From contig JANUWI010000002.1 of the NCBI GenBank assembly GCA_025504975.1, forward strand, positions 682,001-746,000: a DNA stretch of 64,000 nt, written 5' to 3'. Shown one piece after another: positions 1 through 9,500 of this stretch. Source of the stretch: Plenodomus lindquistii. Its lineage: Eukaryota; Ascomycota; Dothideomycetes; Pleosporales; Leptosphaeriaceae. The notes under the pieces are model-generated. The model was not told the DNA's origin and ran no database searches. It saw only the letters and a list, made by a program, of their open reading frames with translations. A program made the translations under genes and the position numbers. Within the stretch, counting starts at the first letter, position 1. Each line of letters opens with the position of its first letter.

Positions 1-1351
1 CGGATGCCTGGAAAGAGCTCATGGTACCGCCTTCGAGGTTGGGTCCATGCGGAGTGACTTCCCGGATGTCCTTGCTAGGGGCATTGCCTTGCAGTAACTG
101 GGTGGTGGTCTTCGCCTTTCGTTCAGCCTTCTGCGCAGCCAGGAGGTGTCGCTCCTTCTCTTCCTCGTTGTCCGCCTGGCCGGCCTTTGCAAGAGCTTCA
201 GCGCGCTTGGCCTCCTCGTTCTGGATCGTCTTCTCTCGCCGGCGCTTGCGCTGCATGTCCTTCTTGCGCTCTTTCTCTTCGGCGATCTCCTGACTCTGGA
301 CCTGTTGCCACGCGTCGCCTTCGTGCTCGAGGTTGTAAGATTGCTTAGCATAGTCGCGGTGCGCAGTGAGAACGTCTTGGAATCGTATCGCATTGGCTGT
401 CCGTCGTCGCTTGCGCTTGCTGCCCTCTGCATTTGCGACTTCGAGAGCACGTTTCTGACTGCGCAGTCGGTACTCGGCATGCTCGTGCGGTGTGCCCGAG
501 TCGTCCAAGTCGTTCATTTGCTTTGTCTCAATGTGCGCAAGGGCGGCTTCGACTGCAGCCTCGTCGGGGGCGGGAACCTCCCGGAGCGCAGGGTGGGTTG
601 ATGTTTGGAGGATGGCGACAGGCGGCATGGCCTCGTAAGCGCCGTGTGGGTGATAGCCATTTGCATGGGGCGCCAGGTCAGCGGGTGCTGGTGACGGCAT
701 GGCCTCCTGCTTGACGAAGTGAGGGTTGGGCGGCGGTTTGGAGAGGCGGTACGTGTCGGGCGGCAGGGGTTGGCTTTTTGTCGGTGGCGCGTTGTCAGAC
801 ATGATGCTGGATAAAGACATGGGGTCTGCCCGCGCCGGTGGTTGTGCCTGCCTGTTTGTGAGCAACGTCAAGGCAGGGCCGGCAGAGTGCTTCACCTCAT
901 CCTTGAACGACGGCCGCCGCACCATGGATTGGTACACAGACGGCGAGATGGGAGCCTCCATGTGGTGGTGCTGGGACAGGGGGCGCGGCGAGTGGTGCGT
1001 GGCCGGCGATGGATAGGGCTTCTGCAGAGGGAGGCGGTTAGCATATATACTGGGGGCGCGTCCCTGGACCGATCTGTCTGTGCGCACCTGGTAGTGATTG
1101 TCGTAACGCGTATCGGCGGTAGGGTCGAAATATCTGGAGTCGCGCGCATGCGAATAGACGGCCGTACTGATGGGAGGCAGCTCGGTGCCGCGCGGATGGG
1201 GCTGGTGGTGGGCGGGAACGGTTGCGGGAGATGGGTGATTGTTCTGTTGGCGTCCTGGTGATGTACGGTAGGCTGGCGGAGGTTCTCCTCCTTGCGGCAA
1301 TCTGCCGTCGTCTTCGTCGACCGAACGCCGCAGTACGGGCTCGCGGAACAT
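1..1351 (-). CDS. INO80: INO80 chromatin-remodelling ATPase, N-terminal part (runs off left edge)
   Basis: The minus strand is open without a stop from the ATG at 1351 to the window edge, about 450 codons. An in-frame TGA lies 18 nt upstream of this ATG, which supports the start unless an upstream exon exists. The first half is Pro/His-rich and probably disordered. From about residue 290 it becomes strongly charged, with KRKRRR, EEKERKKDMQRKRRREK and an Ala/Glu/Lys coiled-coil stretch. It then reaches NLEGGTMSSFQAS, a motif I recognise from the region preceding the DBINO domain of fungal INO80 proteins. INO80 is the Snf2-family motor of the INO80 nucleosome-sliding complex in the nucleus. The ATPase domain itself lies beyond the window. 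A 66-nt stretch at 1022-1087 has intron-like ends and a GCTAAC branch signal but is also open in frame, so splicing there is uncertain. BRX1 is transcribed divergently from the other side of the 1 kb intergenic region. Confidence 0.85.
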   Translation of the reverse strand, partial: MFREPVLRRSVDEDDGRLPQGGEPPPAYRTSPGRQQNNHPSPATVPAHHQPHPRGTELPPISTAVYSHARDSRYFDPTADTRYDNHYQVRTDRSVQGRAPSIYANRLPLQKPYPSPATHHSPRPLSQHHHMEAPISPSVYQSMVRRPSFKDEVKHSAGPALTLLTNRQAQPPARADPMSLSSIMSDNAPPTKSQPLPPDTYRLSKPPPNPHFVKQEAMPSPAPADLAPHANGYHPHGAYEAMPPVAILQTSTHPALREVPAPDEAAVEAALAHIETKQMNDLDDSGTPHEHAEYRLRSQKRALEVANAEGSKRKRRRTANAIRFQDVLTAHRDYAKQSYNLEHEGDAWQQVQSQEIAEEKERKKDMQRKRRREKTIQNEEAKRAEALAKAGQADNEEEKERHLLAAQKAERKAKTTTQLLQGNAPSKDIREVTPHGPNLEGGTMSSFQAS

Positions 1352-2396
1352 GACCGTGTGCGCTGCGCGTCAGAGGATGGGATTGCGAGATGAGCGCAGA
1401 GGGCTAGGCCATGGACATGGGCAATGGGCAGCACAGAGCAGGCGACCAGCGATGGCGTCGACGGGTTTGCGCCGTGCGCGTGGGCGGGAGATGTCGTCTT
1501 GCGGCTGGCACACGGTACGCACACGGATGAGATGGAACGCGGGCAATGTGGGCGAGAGGCGAAGGATGATGGGGATTGCGTGTTGGAATCACACACACAC
1601 ACAAAAGCTGGCCCGTCAGCTCCTGCCAACTAGTGCGGCCGCGGGATTCCTCGTCGATGAGCTGCGCCGGGCGATGCGAGACCCGCGATGAGGTTTGACA
1701 TCCACGACGAGATACACCAAGTACACACGGCGATGCTGTGGGCAGGCACGGCTATGGACGCACTGTGGCGGGCGTACAAAATTTCACTCGCGGGCCTGCC
1801 ATATGGCGATGCGTCTTGCGACCAGCCCTCGCCCTCCTTTTGACAAAGCCTCTGGGCCCATCTCGTAGTCGAAGCATACACGAATGGGGCAGCAGCCAAT
1901 CACATGCGATGCGCTGTCCCATGTCGATTTGCTCCGCGTGCAATGTGCATTCGGCTTCCCGGCCTTAGCGACCTAGCCTGAGGTGAGATGGCGGGCGTCT
2001 TTCTTGTTTCCATTGTCAGGGCTTGCAGCTCTCTTTGCTTGCGCGTGCTCACACGCGTTTGCCTACTCTAACATTGAACCCACGATTCCTGTTACTATAC
2101 TGTGGTCTTGCCCGGCCGCCTTCAAACCTCAGCATCTCGACACTCATGCAACATGTACTGCATGTCCTTGCCCACGCCCATTGCAGCAACGAGCACCAGA
2201 TAACTGCCCACGCATGGGTGGGTGTACATGACCGGTCCAGCCAAAGCGCGTTGGTGTCCCGCCGTGCCCGCATACGGCGGACCCACATTCACGTCCGTGG
2301 GCCCTTGAGAGATCACGCTAAAAAGTCTGGGCATCAAACAATTCTCCAACTTTTTCCATGCTGCCTCGCAACAGCAACACAACACACAGCAACGCC
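1352..2396. promoter_or_regulatory. Divergent intergenic region INO80 / BRX1
   Basis: This 1045-nt region separates two divergent genes and must hold both 5' UTRs and promoters. It contains a short (AC)n run at 1591-1603. The short ORFs on both strands have no recognisable family and overlap one another, as expected in GC-rich non-coding DNA. No specific regulatory site could be assigned. Confidence 0.5.
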
Positions 2397-3516
2397 ATGG
2401 CTTCGGTATACAAGACTCTGTCGGGGACGGACAGCCATGAGAAGGAGACTGGGGAAAAGAGGAACAAGCAGCGTGTGCTGATTCTGGTTGGTGTTGCGCA
2501 TACCAAAATGCTTCCTGTGCTCACACTTCGCAGAGCTCAAGAGGCGTCACATTCCGCCACAGGCATCTGCTGCAAGATCTGTATTCGCTTATGTGGGTAG
2601 AACCGAGACTCTTGGGGTCGCATTTGCTAACCTTCAACTACAGGCCCCACAGTCGCAAAGAGGCAAAGTTCGATACCAAAACGAAGCTCTATGAGCTCAA
2701 CGAACTAGCAGGTAAGCAAATATCGCGCGTGCATCTCGACTCGCATTGTGCAAGATCAATCCTCAAGATCCTGTCTGGTCACATGACATTGACTCGACTG
2801 CAGAACTATACAACTGTAATAACATCATGTTCTTCGAAGCCCGCAAAGGACAGGATCTCTACATGTGGTTGTCCAAGCCACCCAACGGTCCTACCGTTAA
2901 GATGCACCTCCAGAATTTGCACACCATGGAAGAACTCAACTTCATCGGCAACTGCCTCAAGGGATCCCGGCCAATTCTCTCTTTTGACGCTGCGTTCGAA
3001 AAACAGGCGCATCTCCGTGTCATCAAGGAACTACTTACCCAGACTTTTGGCGTACCCAAGACGAGCAGAAAGGTAAAGCCTTTCGTTGATCACGTCATGG
3101 GATTCACAGTCGCAGACGGCAAGATTTGGGTCAGAGTGTATCAAATCAACGAAAGCGAACCGGGCAAGAAGAAGGACGCCGATGGAGAAGAGATGGACGT
3201 CGACTCAGCGCCAAAGAAGAAGGGCGGAAAGACAGACTTTGATGTCAGCCTAGTTGAAATCGGCCCACGCTTCGTCCTCACCCCCATCGTTATGCAAGAG
3301 TCAAGTTTCGGAGGTCCCATCATCTACGAGAACAAGGAGTTCGTGTCACCCAACCAGATCCGTTCCGATCTCAGAAAATCAAAGGCTGGACGATTCAACA
3401 CACGAACAGAAGCCCAGCTGGAGCGCAAGATCAAGCACGCGGATCTCGGTCTTACTTCGCATGGTGGACGCAAACCGGAGAAGGACCCTCTCAGCGACAA
3501 GGTTCTGTTTGCATAG
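2397..3516 (+). CDS. BRX1: Ribosome biogenesis protein BRX1 (Brix domain)
   Basis: BRX1 is a nucleolar assembly factor for the 60S ribosomal subunit. Four exons are inferred: 2397-2486, 2534-2592, 2644-2711 and 2804-3516, giving 309 residues. Introns are 47, 51 and 92 nt, and a TGCTAAC branch signal is visible in the second. Splicing joins the short leading exons into the conserved start of the Brix domain (RNKQRVLIL, SSRGVTFRHRHLLQDL, PHSRKEAKFDTK). The last exon carries the diagnostic BRX1 stretch FFEARKGQDLYMWLSKPPNG followed by GNCLKGSRPILSFD, and the C-terminal FGGPIIYENKEFVSPNQIR. An acidic/lysine insert (EEMDVDSAPKKKGGK) sits inside the domain. The length fits the family. The short exons are too small to stand out as ORFs, so simple calling would miss the first 72 residues. 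Confidence 0.93.
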
Positions 3517-3644
3517 TGTATTGATATAAAAGTCCGCAAGCATAGGCGTTATAGGATTGCATCATGTCCCAGGTTTCGGCGCAAGGTTGGCTCAGATCAT
3601 GAGCGAGAGTGGTGTGTAACTAGACCGGTATACCCAAACAGCTC

Positions 3645-4481
3645 TCAAGCACAAGTTGTTCCTCGCTGAGTACTCATGCTCTCTTCCAGCGCCTTTGCAT
3701 ACTCGTCACTCACTCCGCTTACTTGTGCTTTCCTGACCCCATGTAGCATCTTGAACGGCTCCAGCACCGCCTGTGCTTGTTGGAAGTTGCTCACGTCCTG
3801 CACGCGATGTATCCTCCCTCCTGGGAATATCTGTCTACTAATCGCCCCATCGATCATGTGCACCTGCAGCCTGTATATTTCCTTTGCATCACTCAACAGT
3901 CTCGCCAACTCTGCCACTTTCGCCTTCAATCCCGCTGCCAGCCCCCTTCCCCCGCAGTTGTACTTTATCATCCCAGTATAGTCATCCACGTGCTCGACAT
4001 TCACCACATACCTCCGCACCCGCAGCAAATTCCTCTGCGAAAAGTGCTCCAAGAACGCATACGTTCGACTCGGCGTCAACCCATTACACGTACGCCAGCG
4101 GTACCGGAAATTTATGCTGTCGAATGCAACATCTACCACGAATGTATTGTCTCCGTATAGCATCGCCGCTGTCTCCTCATGCACCTGCCTGTTCACGGCG
4201 AGGATACTCGTGCAGCCGCGTCGCCAGACAACGTCGTGCCCCGTCTCGCGATCAGCCTTGAGCATGTGCCATTTCCCTTCGGAGGAGCCGGGAGTGCTGC
4301 GGACATAGGTAAGGTGGTATGAGGAGGAGGGAGGAGGAGCGGCGGATCCGTGGGCGCGTTGTTGACGCACTGGTATGCTCAGGGTATGCGGGAGGAGGTG
4401 CGTGTAGATCAAGCTGCGGAGTTCGAAGGGGAGCGTGAGGAGGGTTACGCGATCCTTGAGATTCTCGCTTGGATATTCCAT
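3645..4481 (-). CDS. Hypothetical fungal protein of the F-box/2EXR-like type
   Basis: A single open frame of 278 residues is read from the ATG at 4481. The frame extends 12 nt further upstream, but only to a GTG. The N-terminus (TLLTLPFELRSLIYTHLLP) looks like the short helical F-box-like start common in a large family of fungal hypothetical proteins. It is followed by ILAVNRQVHEETAAMLYGDNTFVVDV, the conserved pattern of that family. Such proteins are often assumed to be ubiquitin-ligase adaptors, but nothing here proves it. The gene is convergent with BRX1 (128 nt between stop codons) and divergent from the F-box gene at 5101. Function unknown. Confidence 0.75.
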   Translation of the reverse strand: MEYPSENLKDRVTLLTLPFELRSLIYTHLLPHTLSIPVRQQRAHGSAAPPPSSSYHLTYVRSTPGSSEGKWHMLKADRETGHDVVWRRGCTSILAVNRQVHEETAAMLYGDNTFVVDVAFDSINFRYRWRTCNGLTPSRTYAFLEHFSQRNLLRVRRYVVNVEHVDDYTGMIKYNCGGRGLAAGLKAKVAELARLLSDAKEIYRLQVHMIDGAISRQIFPGGRIHRVQDVSNFQQAQAVLEPFKMLHGVRKAQVSGVSDEYAKALEESMSTQRGTTCA

Positions 4482-5100
4482 CGTGCCTTGCACCGCATAG
4501 ACTATGCAAGATAGGTAATTTAGGAATGTGGACGACGTGAATGAGGTCTTCTATTCACGCGTTCCACTCGTCGTTGACGTTATCGGCATCGCACCACCGA
4601 TTGGCTGACTCCCCGTAATCTGGGGTTAGCACGGCTTGGCACTATCAACGACCCAATTCCAGCTATCATGACGCCGACTCCTTGCCTCTTCTTCCACCAC
4701 CAGACATGATGCTCAATATGCAAGATAGCCCGCTGGGCAGTGCAGTTACTTGCAATGAGTTCTTTCAGAGTGTCGAAATCTATACTTATAGCCCCAACGG
4801 AGGGGTCCGATTTATCTGAACAACGAGCCCTCTGTCGGCGTCGAAGCAGATAGCTACGCGCCGAGTGATCGTGAGATCAGAACATTCACAAGAAGAAACT
4901 TGAGGTTGAAAAGAGTTGTTGAAGAAACGAGACATAGACTATCGTGGTCCAAGTTACAAAACTGAGGACGCCTTGTGGTGATTTGATATACACGTCGAGG
5001 TAAGAAAAGTGAAGTAAGTAGCTGGCACACTGCTCGGTCAAGGGACTTCTGCTGATTGCTATGATTGCAGAAATAAATAAAAATATCGCACGACTCCAAG
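4482..5100. promoter_or_regulatory. Divergent intergenic region
   Basis: The 619 nt between two divergently transcribed genes of F-box-like type contain no supported ORF or RNA gene. They presumably hold both promoters. No specific motif was identified. Confidence 0.4.
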
Positions 5101-6186
5101 ATGCTATTCGAGGATCTCGCAACCGAACTGCTCTTGCAGATATACTACTCCTGCAACTCCGTAACAGACCTCATGGCACTCTCATCCACCTGCCACCGTT
5201 TCCGCAACGTCTACACCTCGTCTCAAAAACTCCCAATCCTCGAAACAGTTGCTGAAACGCAGTTCGGCCCGCTACAGGATCTCACCCAGCTCCTCACTCA
5301 CAACGCCAGTCAACCCGCCCATATCCTGCGCTCCGTTCCTTTCTCGGTCGCATTACTCAAGCAAATCGTCCTCCATGGACGTGTTGCAGAGAGGTGGTGC
5401 GACATCTACCCCTTCAAGAAGTGGAAGCACAATTACGAGAGCCGGCGTCTCTTGACCACGGAGGAGTGCTACCGCGTGAGACGAGCCATCTACAGATACT
5501 GGCTCTACTCCCGTGCGTTCCACAACAGCAGCCACTCCCGCGAACTACGCGCCACGCGTCTCGTCCTCCTCCAACGTGCCGCACTCCTCCATAACTGGAG
5601 CACCTGGGAGCTCGCCGAGATAGCAGACGTACACTCCATCTTCCGCGACGTAGTCCAAAACAACATCTGCCCCTCCAACGGCACCATAGCCCGGAAATTC
5701 AAACGCCGCCATCCCAACAACGAGCACGGCCTGCTCTTCAACATCCACCTAAACTACCCAGCTGCAACACCCTCACCCTTCAGCCCCTTTGCAAACAACA
5801 ATCTCACATCCCAATTCCACAACACACCAACATATACATCTCGCTACTGCTCCTCGTCCTCCAAATACTCCCTTCATCCCAGCCACGAAGTCGGCGCAGA
5901 GGGCTGGGGCGACGACATCCCGCATTACTACGTCATAGAGGACTATCTCAAGTTGGACCCGGAGCAGATTCTCTGGCTAAAGGAGAATGCGCCACTAAAG
6001 GGTATGGTGGAGGAATATATTAGGTCGTTGGGTGAGAATAGCGATGGGAGTAATTGGTTCAGTAATAATGGCGAGACGTGGGTGCAGACGCTGGAATTCG
6101 TGCTAGGGGAGCGGGGAGAAGATGTTGCGGAGTTTGCGGGCGCGATCGCGGAGGGGGGGTTGGGTGTTGCTTTAGTGGATGAGTAA
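5101..6186 (+). CDS. F-box domain protein
   Basis: A single exon of 361 residues starts at an ATG with the F-box core LATELLLQIYYSCNSVTDLM followed by ALSSTCHRFRNVY at residues 5-40, the usual position. F-box proteins link substrates to SCF ubiquitin ligases through Skp1. The rest carries no catalytic motif I recognise. It contains a basic central part (RKFKRRHPNNEHG), a Ser/Tyr-rich segment near residue 245 and an acidic C-terminal third. The substrate cannot be predicted. The gene ends 407 nt before the 3' end of the convergent macro-domain gene. Confidence 0.85.
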   Translation: MLFEDLATELLLQIYYSCNSVTDLMALSSTCHRFRNVYTSSQKLPILETVAETQFGPLQDLTQLLTHNASQPAHILRSVPFSVALLKQIVLHGRVAERWCDIYPFKKWKHNYESRRLLTTEECYRVRRAIYRYWLYSRAFHNSSHSRELRATRLVLLQRAALLHNWSTWELAEIADVHSIFRDVVQNNICPSNGTIARKFKRRHPNNEHGLLFNIHLNYPAATPSPFSPFANNNLTSQFHNTPTYTSRYCSSSSKYSLHPSHEVGAEGWGDDIPHYYVIEDYLKLDPEQILWLKENAPLKGMVEEYIRSLGENSDGSNWFSNNGETWVQTLEFVLGERGEDVAEFAGAIAEGGLGVALVDE

Positions 6187-6593
6187 AGAAAGTGGGGGTG
6201 GTATGTAGCGATTGACAGTGAGTAGGTTTGTTGAGGATGGTGAAGAATCGTAACACGTCGTTTACAGTTGGGCACATTATTCGTGGTCATCGTTATTTGA
6301 GCCTCTTCCCTCTTACATTCGATCATCGTCTTGATCAGCATACCTGCCACTCCAAAGATGGGCTCGCGTGTTTGTTGTTCAACGACCACAAGAATATCTA
6401 CAAGGGGATGATGAGAGATGGCACACGTGTCTTGATCACCGGTATTGTACATGTGCCCCCTGGGCTGCTGTTTCCACCACATCACGGCTTGTGAGATTTA
6501 CAGGAGGCAGAGTTACTGCTCCCGGCTGTAATGTCTGTTGTGACGCTTCACCCGATCGACGTAGGAACCAGGTCTAACCTAAGACCTATATAT
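6187..6593. other. Convergent intergenic region
   Basis: This stretch holds the 3' regions of two converging genes. It has no supported ORF, and no terminator or poly(A) signal was identified with confidence. Confidence 0.4.
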
Positions 6594-9500
6594 TTATTTG
6601 CGCGATGAGGATTTTTCAGCCGGTGGACTGAGCGCTTGGGACGTTGTCGGATCGGTGGAGGTAGATGGGGGACTGGCTGCGGATGGCTGCGCAGTCGCTG
6701 CAGATGTTGGCCGTGGCTCTGATCTAAGCGTGGACATGGAGGAAGTCGATGTACTTGAGGTGGCGCTGGGTCTTGAGGTGGCGCTGGGTCTTGAGGTGGC
6801 GCTGGGTCTTGAGGTGGCGCTGGGTCTTGAGGTGGCGCTGGGTCTTGAGGTGGCTTTGGGTCTCGAACTGACACCACTGGCAGTCCAGGTGGCGTCACCA
6901 GCACTTAAGCTAGAAACAGGTCTCAAGCTAGCGCTGAGTCGAGAGCTGAAACTGGGCTTTGAACTGGCACTGGGTCTTGAACTGGCACTGGGAGACAAGC
7001 TAGCAGCACTGGGTTCAGAGCGGGCACTCAAGCTGGGATTGGTCCACGAACTGGAACTCGCAGACGCACTCATCAGTTTCTTGATACGAGACTGTAGGCG
7101 GCCGAAAGTTCCACCACGTTGCTCTTTTGTCTCGCCGTCTTTCATCACGGCTTCCGATTTGCGGTCACTTGTCTCCTTTTCAAGAGGTTCGTAGGACGGC
7201 TCGTTGTCGCGGCGAATGTATCCAAGTTCGTTGTAGGGATCGGAATGAGGGTTCTGCGACTTTTCGAGGGAGCGATCAGTACCAGCTATGCCATGCTGTA
7301 GCTTTTCTCGCAGTGCGTCGCATTCTCCGGGCGTACCATGAAGGAAAAGAATTCTATCGTGTCGCAGATCGCTATGCGGCTTCACACCAAACGTTATCTC
7401 TGTGACGCCATTAAGAACGAGCTGATAGTCCGTCTCGTGCTGTTCCAATGTCGTGGTAGGGGATAGTTGGAGCGACAGCAGAAACATTTGCGCATTTTCT
7501 GGTGTGTTGAGACGGCGTATATCAACTTTACTTCCTTCGACAAAGATGCTGCACCCTCCAGTGTGAATGGAGTGCCACTTTGATGCTGCATCGGACCACA
7601 ATGCAACTCGCACGGCCTGCACTGGCATGCTCAAGGCGGAAGCGGACTGTGTAGTGTCTTTGTCTTCCCGATCTTGGAGAATCTTGGCGTAATGTTTACT
7701 TTGTGTTACGAAAGGCCTACTTCGAGTATTGTCACGCAAGCTCTTTTCCACTGTGTGGAGTAATTTGAGGGACCTCGGGTATAGCTCTGGAGGAATCATC
7801 AGCTTAACGTACTGGCCATCCCGGTCAGGCTTTGTGTGCACGCTCTGGTCTTCGACCATATTCATGTACCCCAAAAGAAGTTGAGCCTGAGCGTAGCCTC
7901 TTGAGCACAGATCAAGGCCTTGAGAATAAAGTTGGTCGATGTCTTTACATTTTGGGCAGTCTTCCGCATGCGATTCGAAGCTGATGAGGTAGTGCTCCTC
8001 ATAGCTATTCACCTCTCGAGAAATCTCGGGCTGCTTGCCAGTACGTACGTTGCGGAGCGCGTCGCCAACGGAACCGAAGAGTGTGCGAGGAGGCGGTGCT
8101 GTTGACTTGGAGGGCACAGATGCGTCCTCAAGCTCGATCGGTACTCTAGAGGATTTCTCTGCCGCATCTTCCACGGGTGGGAAGTATACTGGTAATAGGC
8201 TCTTGTAAATGAACTCGTCGTTGGAGCTATAGACTACGAAGATGATCTTCTCGATTGGGCTGGTAGTTTCGGCCGACTCCAGGAATCGCTTCACCTCTTC
8301 CATGGCGAGGGACGCACTGTCGCGTCGCGGGTAGTTCAACATGCCCGTTCCGATGCTTGGAATGGCTACTGAAGTGGCTCGCATCAGCATGGCCGTGTGG
8401 AGAATCTCCCGATATATGCCACGCAAGACGTCCTTGGTGTTCTTCCTGTACTGTTCGGGTGGGACAACGTGGAGTATGTGTTTTGCTGGTAGCATGTAGC
8501 CCGGTGTCAGCTTGACGTCTCCTTCCTGGCATTGCCCGAATTGCTCGATATGATTGCGTAGTTCAGGACCACCCTTCTGGAAGACAATACGATCCAGCGT
8601 ACCCATCCCCATAAAGGACACATCGGTCGAGTTGACCATGATGTCTACCTCTAACAAAGTTATATCTTCTCTCGCCAGACATACAGCATTGTTGAAGACA
8701 GCCGATGGGTGTGCCAACGTAGGTTTATTGCCGAGTTCATCGAGCTGATAAAGCCTGACAAGAGAGGATATTTGGTGCAGCTTGATTGTATTCCGACTCT
8801 GAACTCTTTCGTTTTGGCGAAACTCGCGGGCGTACAACACCTCGTCAAGATGGTCGCGAATTCCTTCACCGTCATCTTCTTTCCGCTTAATCCCATAGCT
8901 CTCTAAGCTTGCACGCCAAGAGGCCATCTCTTCCGCCTCAGTTCCGTTCCGTGTTACGATGTCATCCAAATGCTGTACGAAGTGTTGGCAAGTCATGAGA
9001 AGATTTACAAGATCTGTGCCGTAGGTGTCTTGCATGTACCGCTCGTATCTGTCCCAGTATCTTTTGTTGTTGTTCCATGAGTCTTTGGTGTCCTTGGTAA
9101 CATTGATGGTCTCCATTATGCGGCTGCAAGTCGTTTGCATGACTGAGCAAATCAAATTGACGTCTGCCAAGCTTCTATTGATTTCTCCGGATCCCAGCAG
9201 AAAGTCACGAATTGATGCTAACGAAGCATCGATGGCGTTGAATCCCTCCAAGATGTTGCCATCGAAGTCCGGGACCAATAAACTGAAGTCTGTCGACAGT
9301 TCCTCGTTCACCTTTTGTACCTGTTCACGGGTCTCGAGTATCTGCGCAGCTAAAGCAGCACGGTTTGCAGAGAAACCAGACGCTCTGGCTCTGTCCAGGT
9401 CCCCATGTGTCGGGGGGAAAAACACGGGAAAGAAGTCCATATATGCTTTCTCGTCAATCGCACTGTTGACACAGAATACGATACGTTCAAAGGCGTAGTC

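Noticed and set aside
892..1629. 245-codon minus-strand ORF with alternative frame over the INO80 start
   Set aside because: It overlaps the INO80 frame, has no family resemblance, and its length is explained by GC-rich sequence.
6754..6861. Regular direct repeats as a possible CRISPR array
   Set aside because: Units are contiguous without spacers, only 18 nt, in frame within a eukaryotic coding exon.
6598..7194. 198-codon plus-strand ORF with repeated LEVALG units
   Set aside because: It is the antisense reading of the SRPSAT minisatellite in the macro-domain gene.
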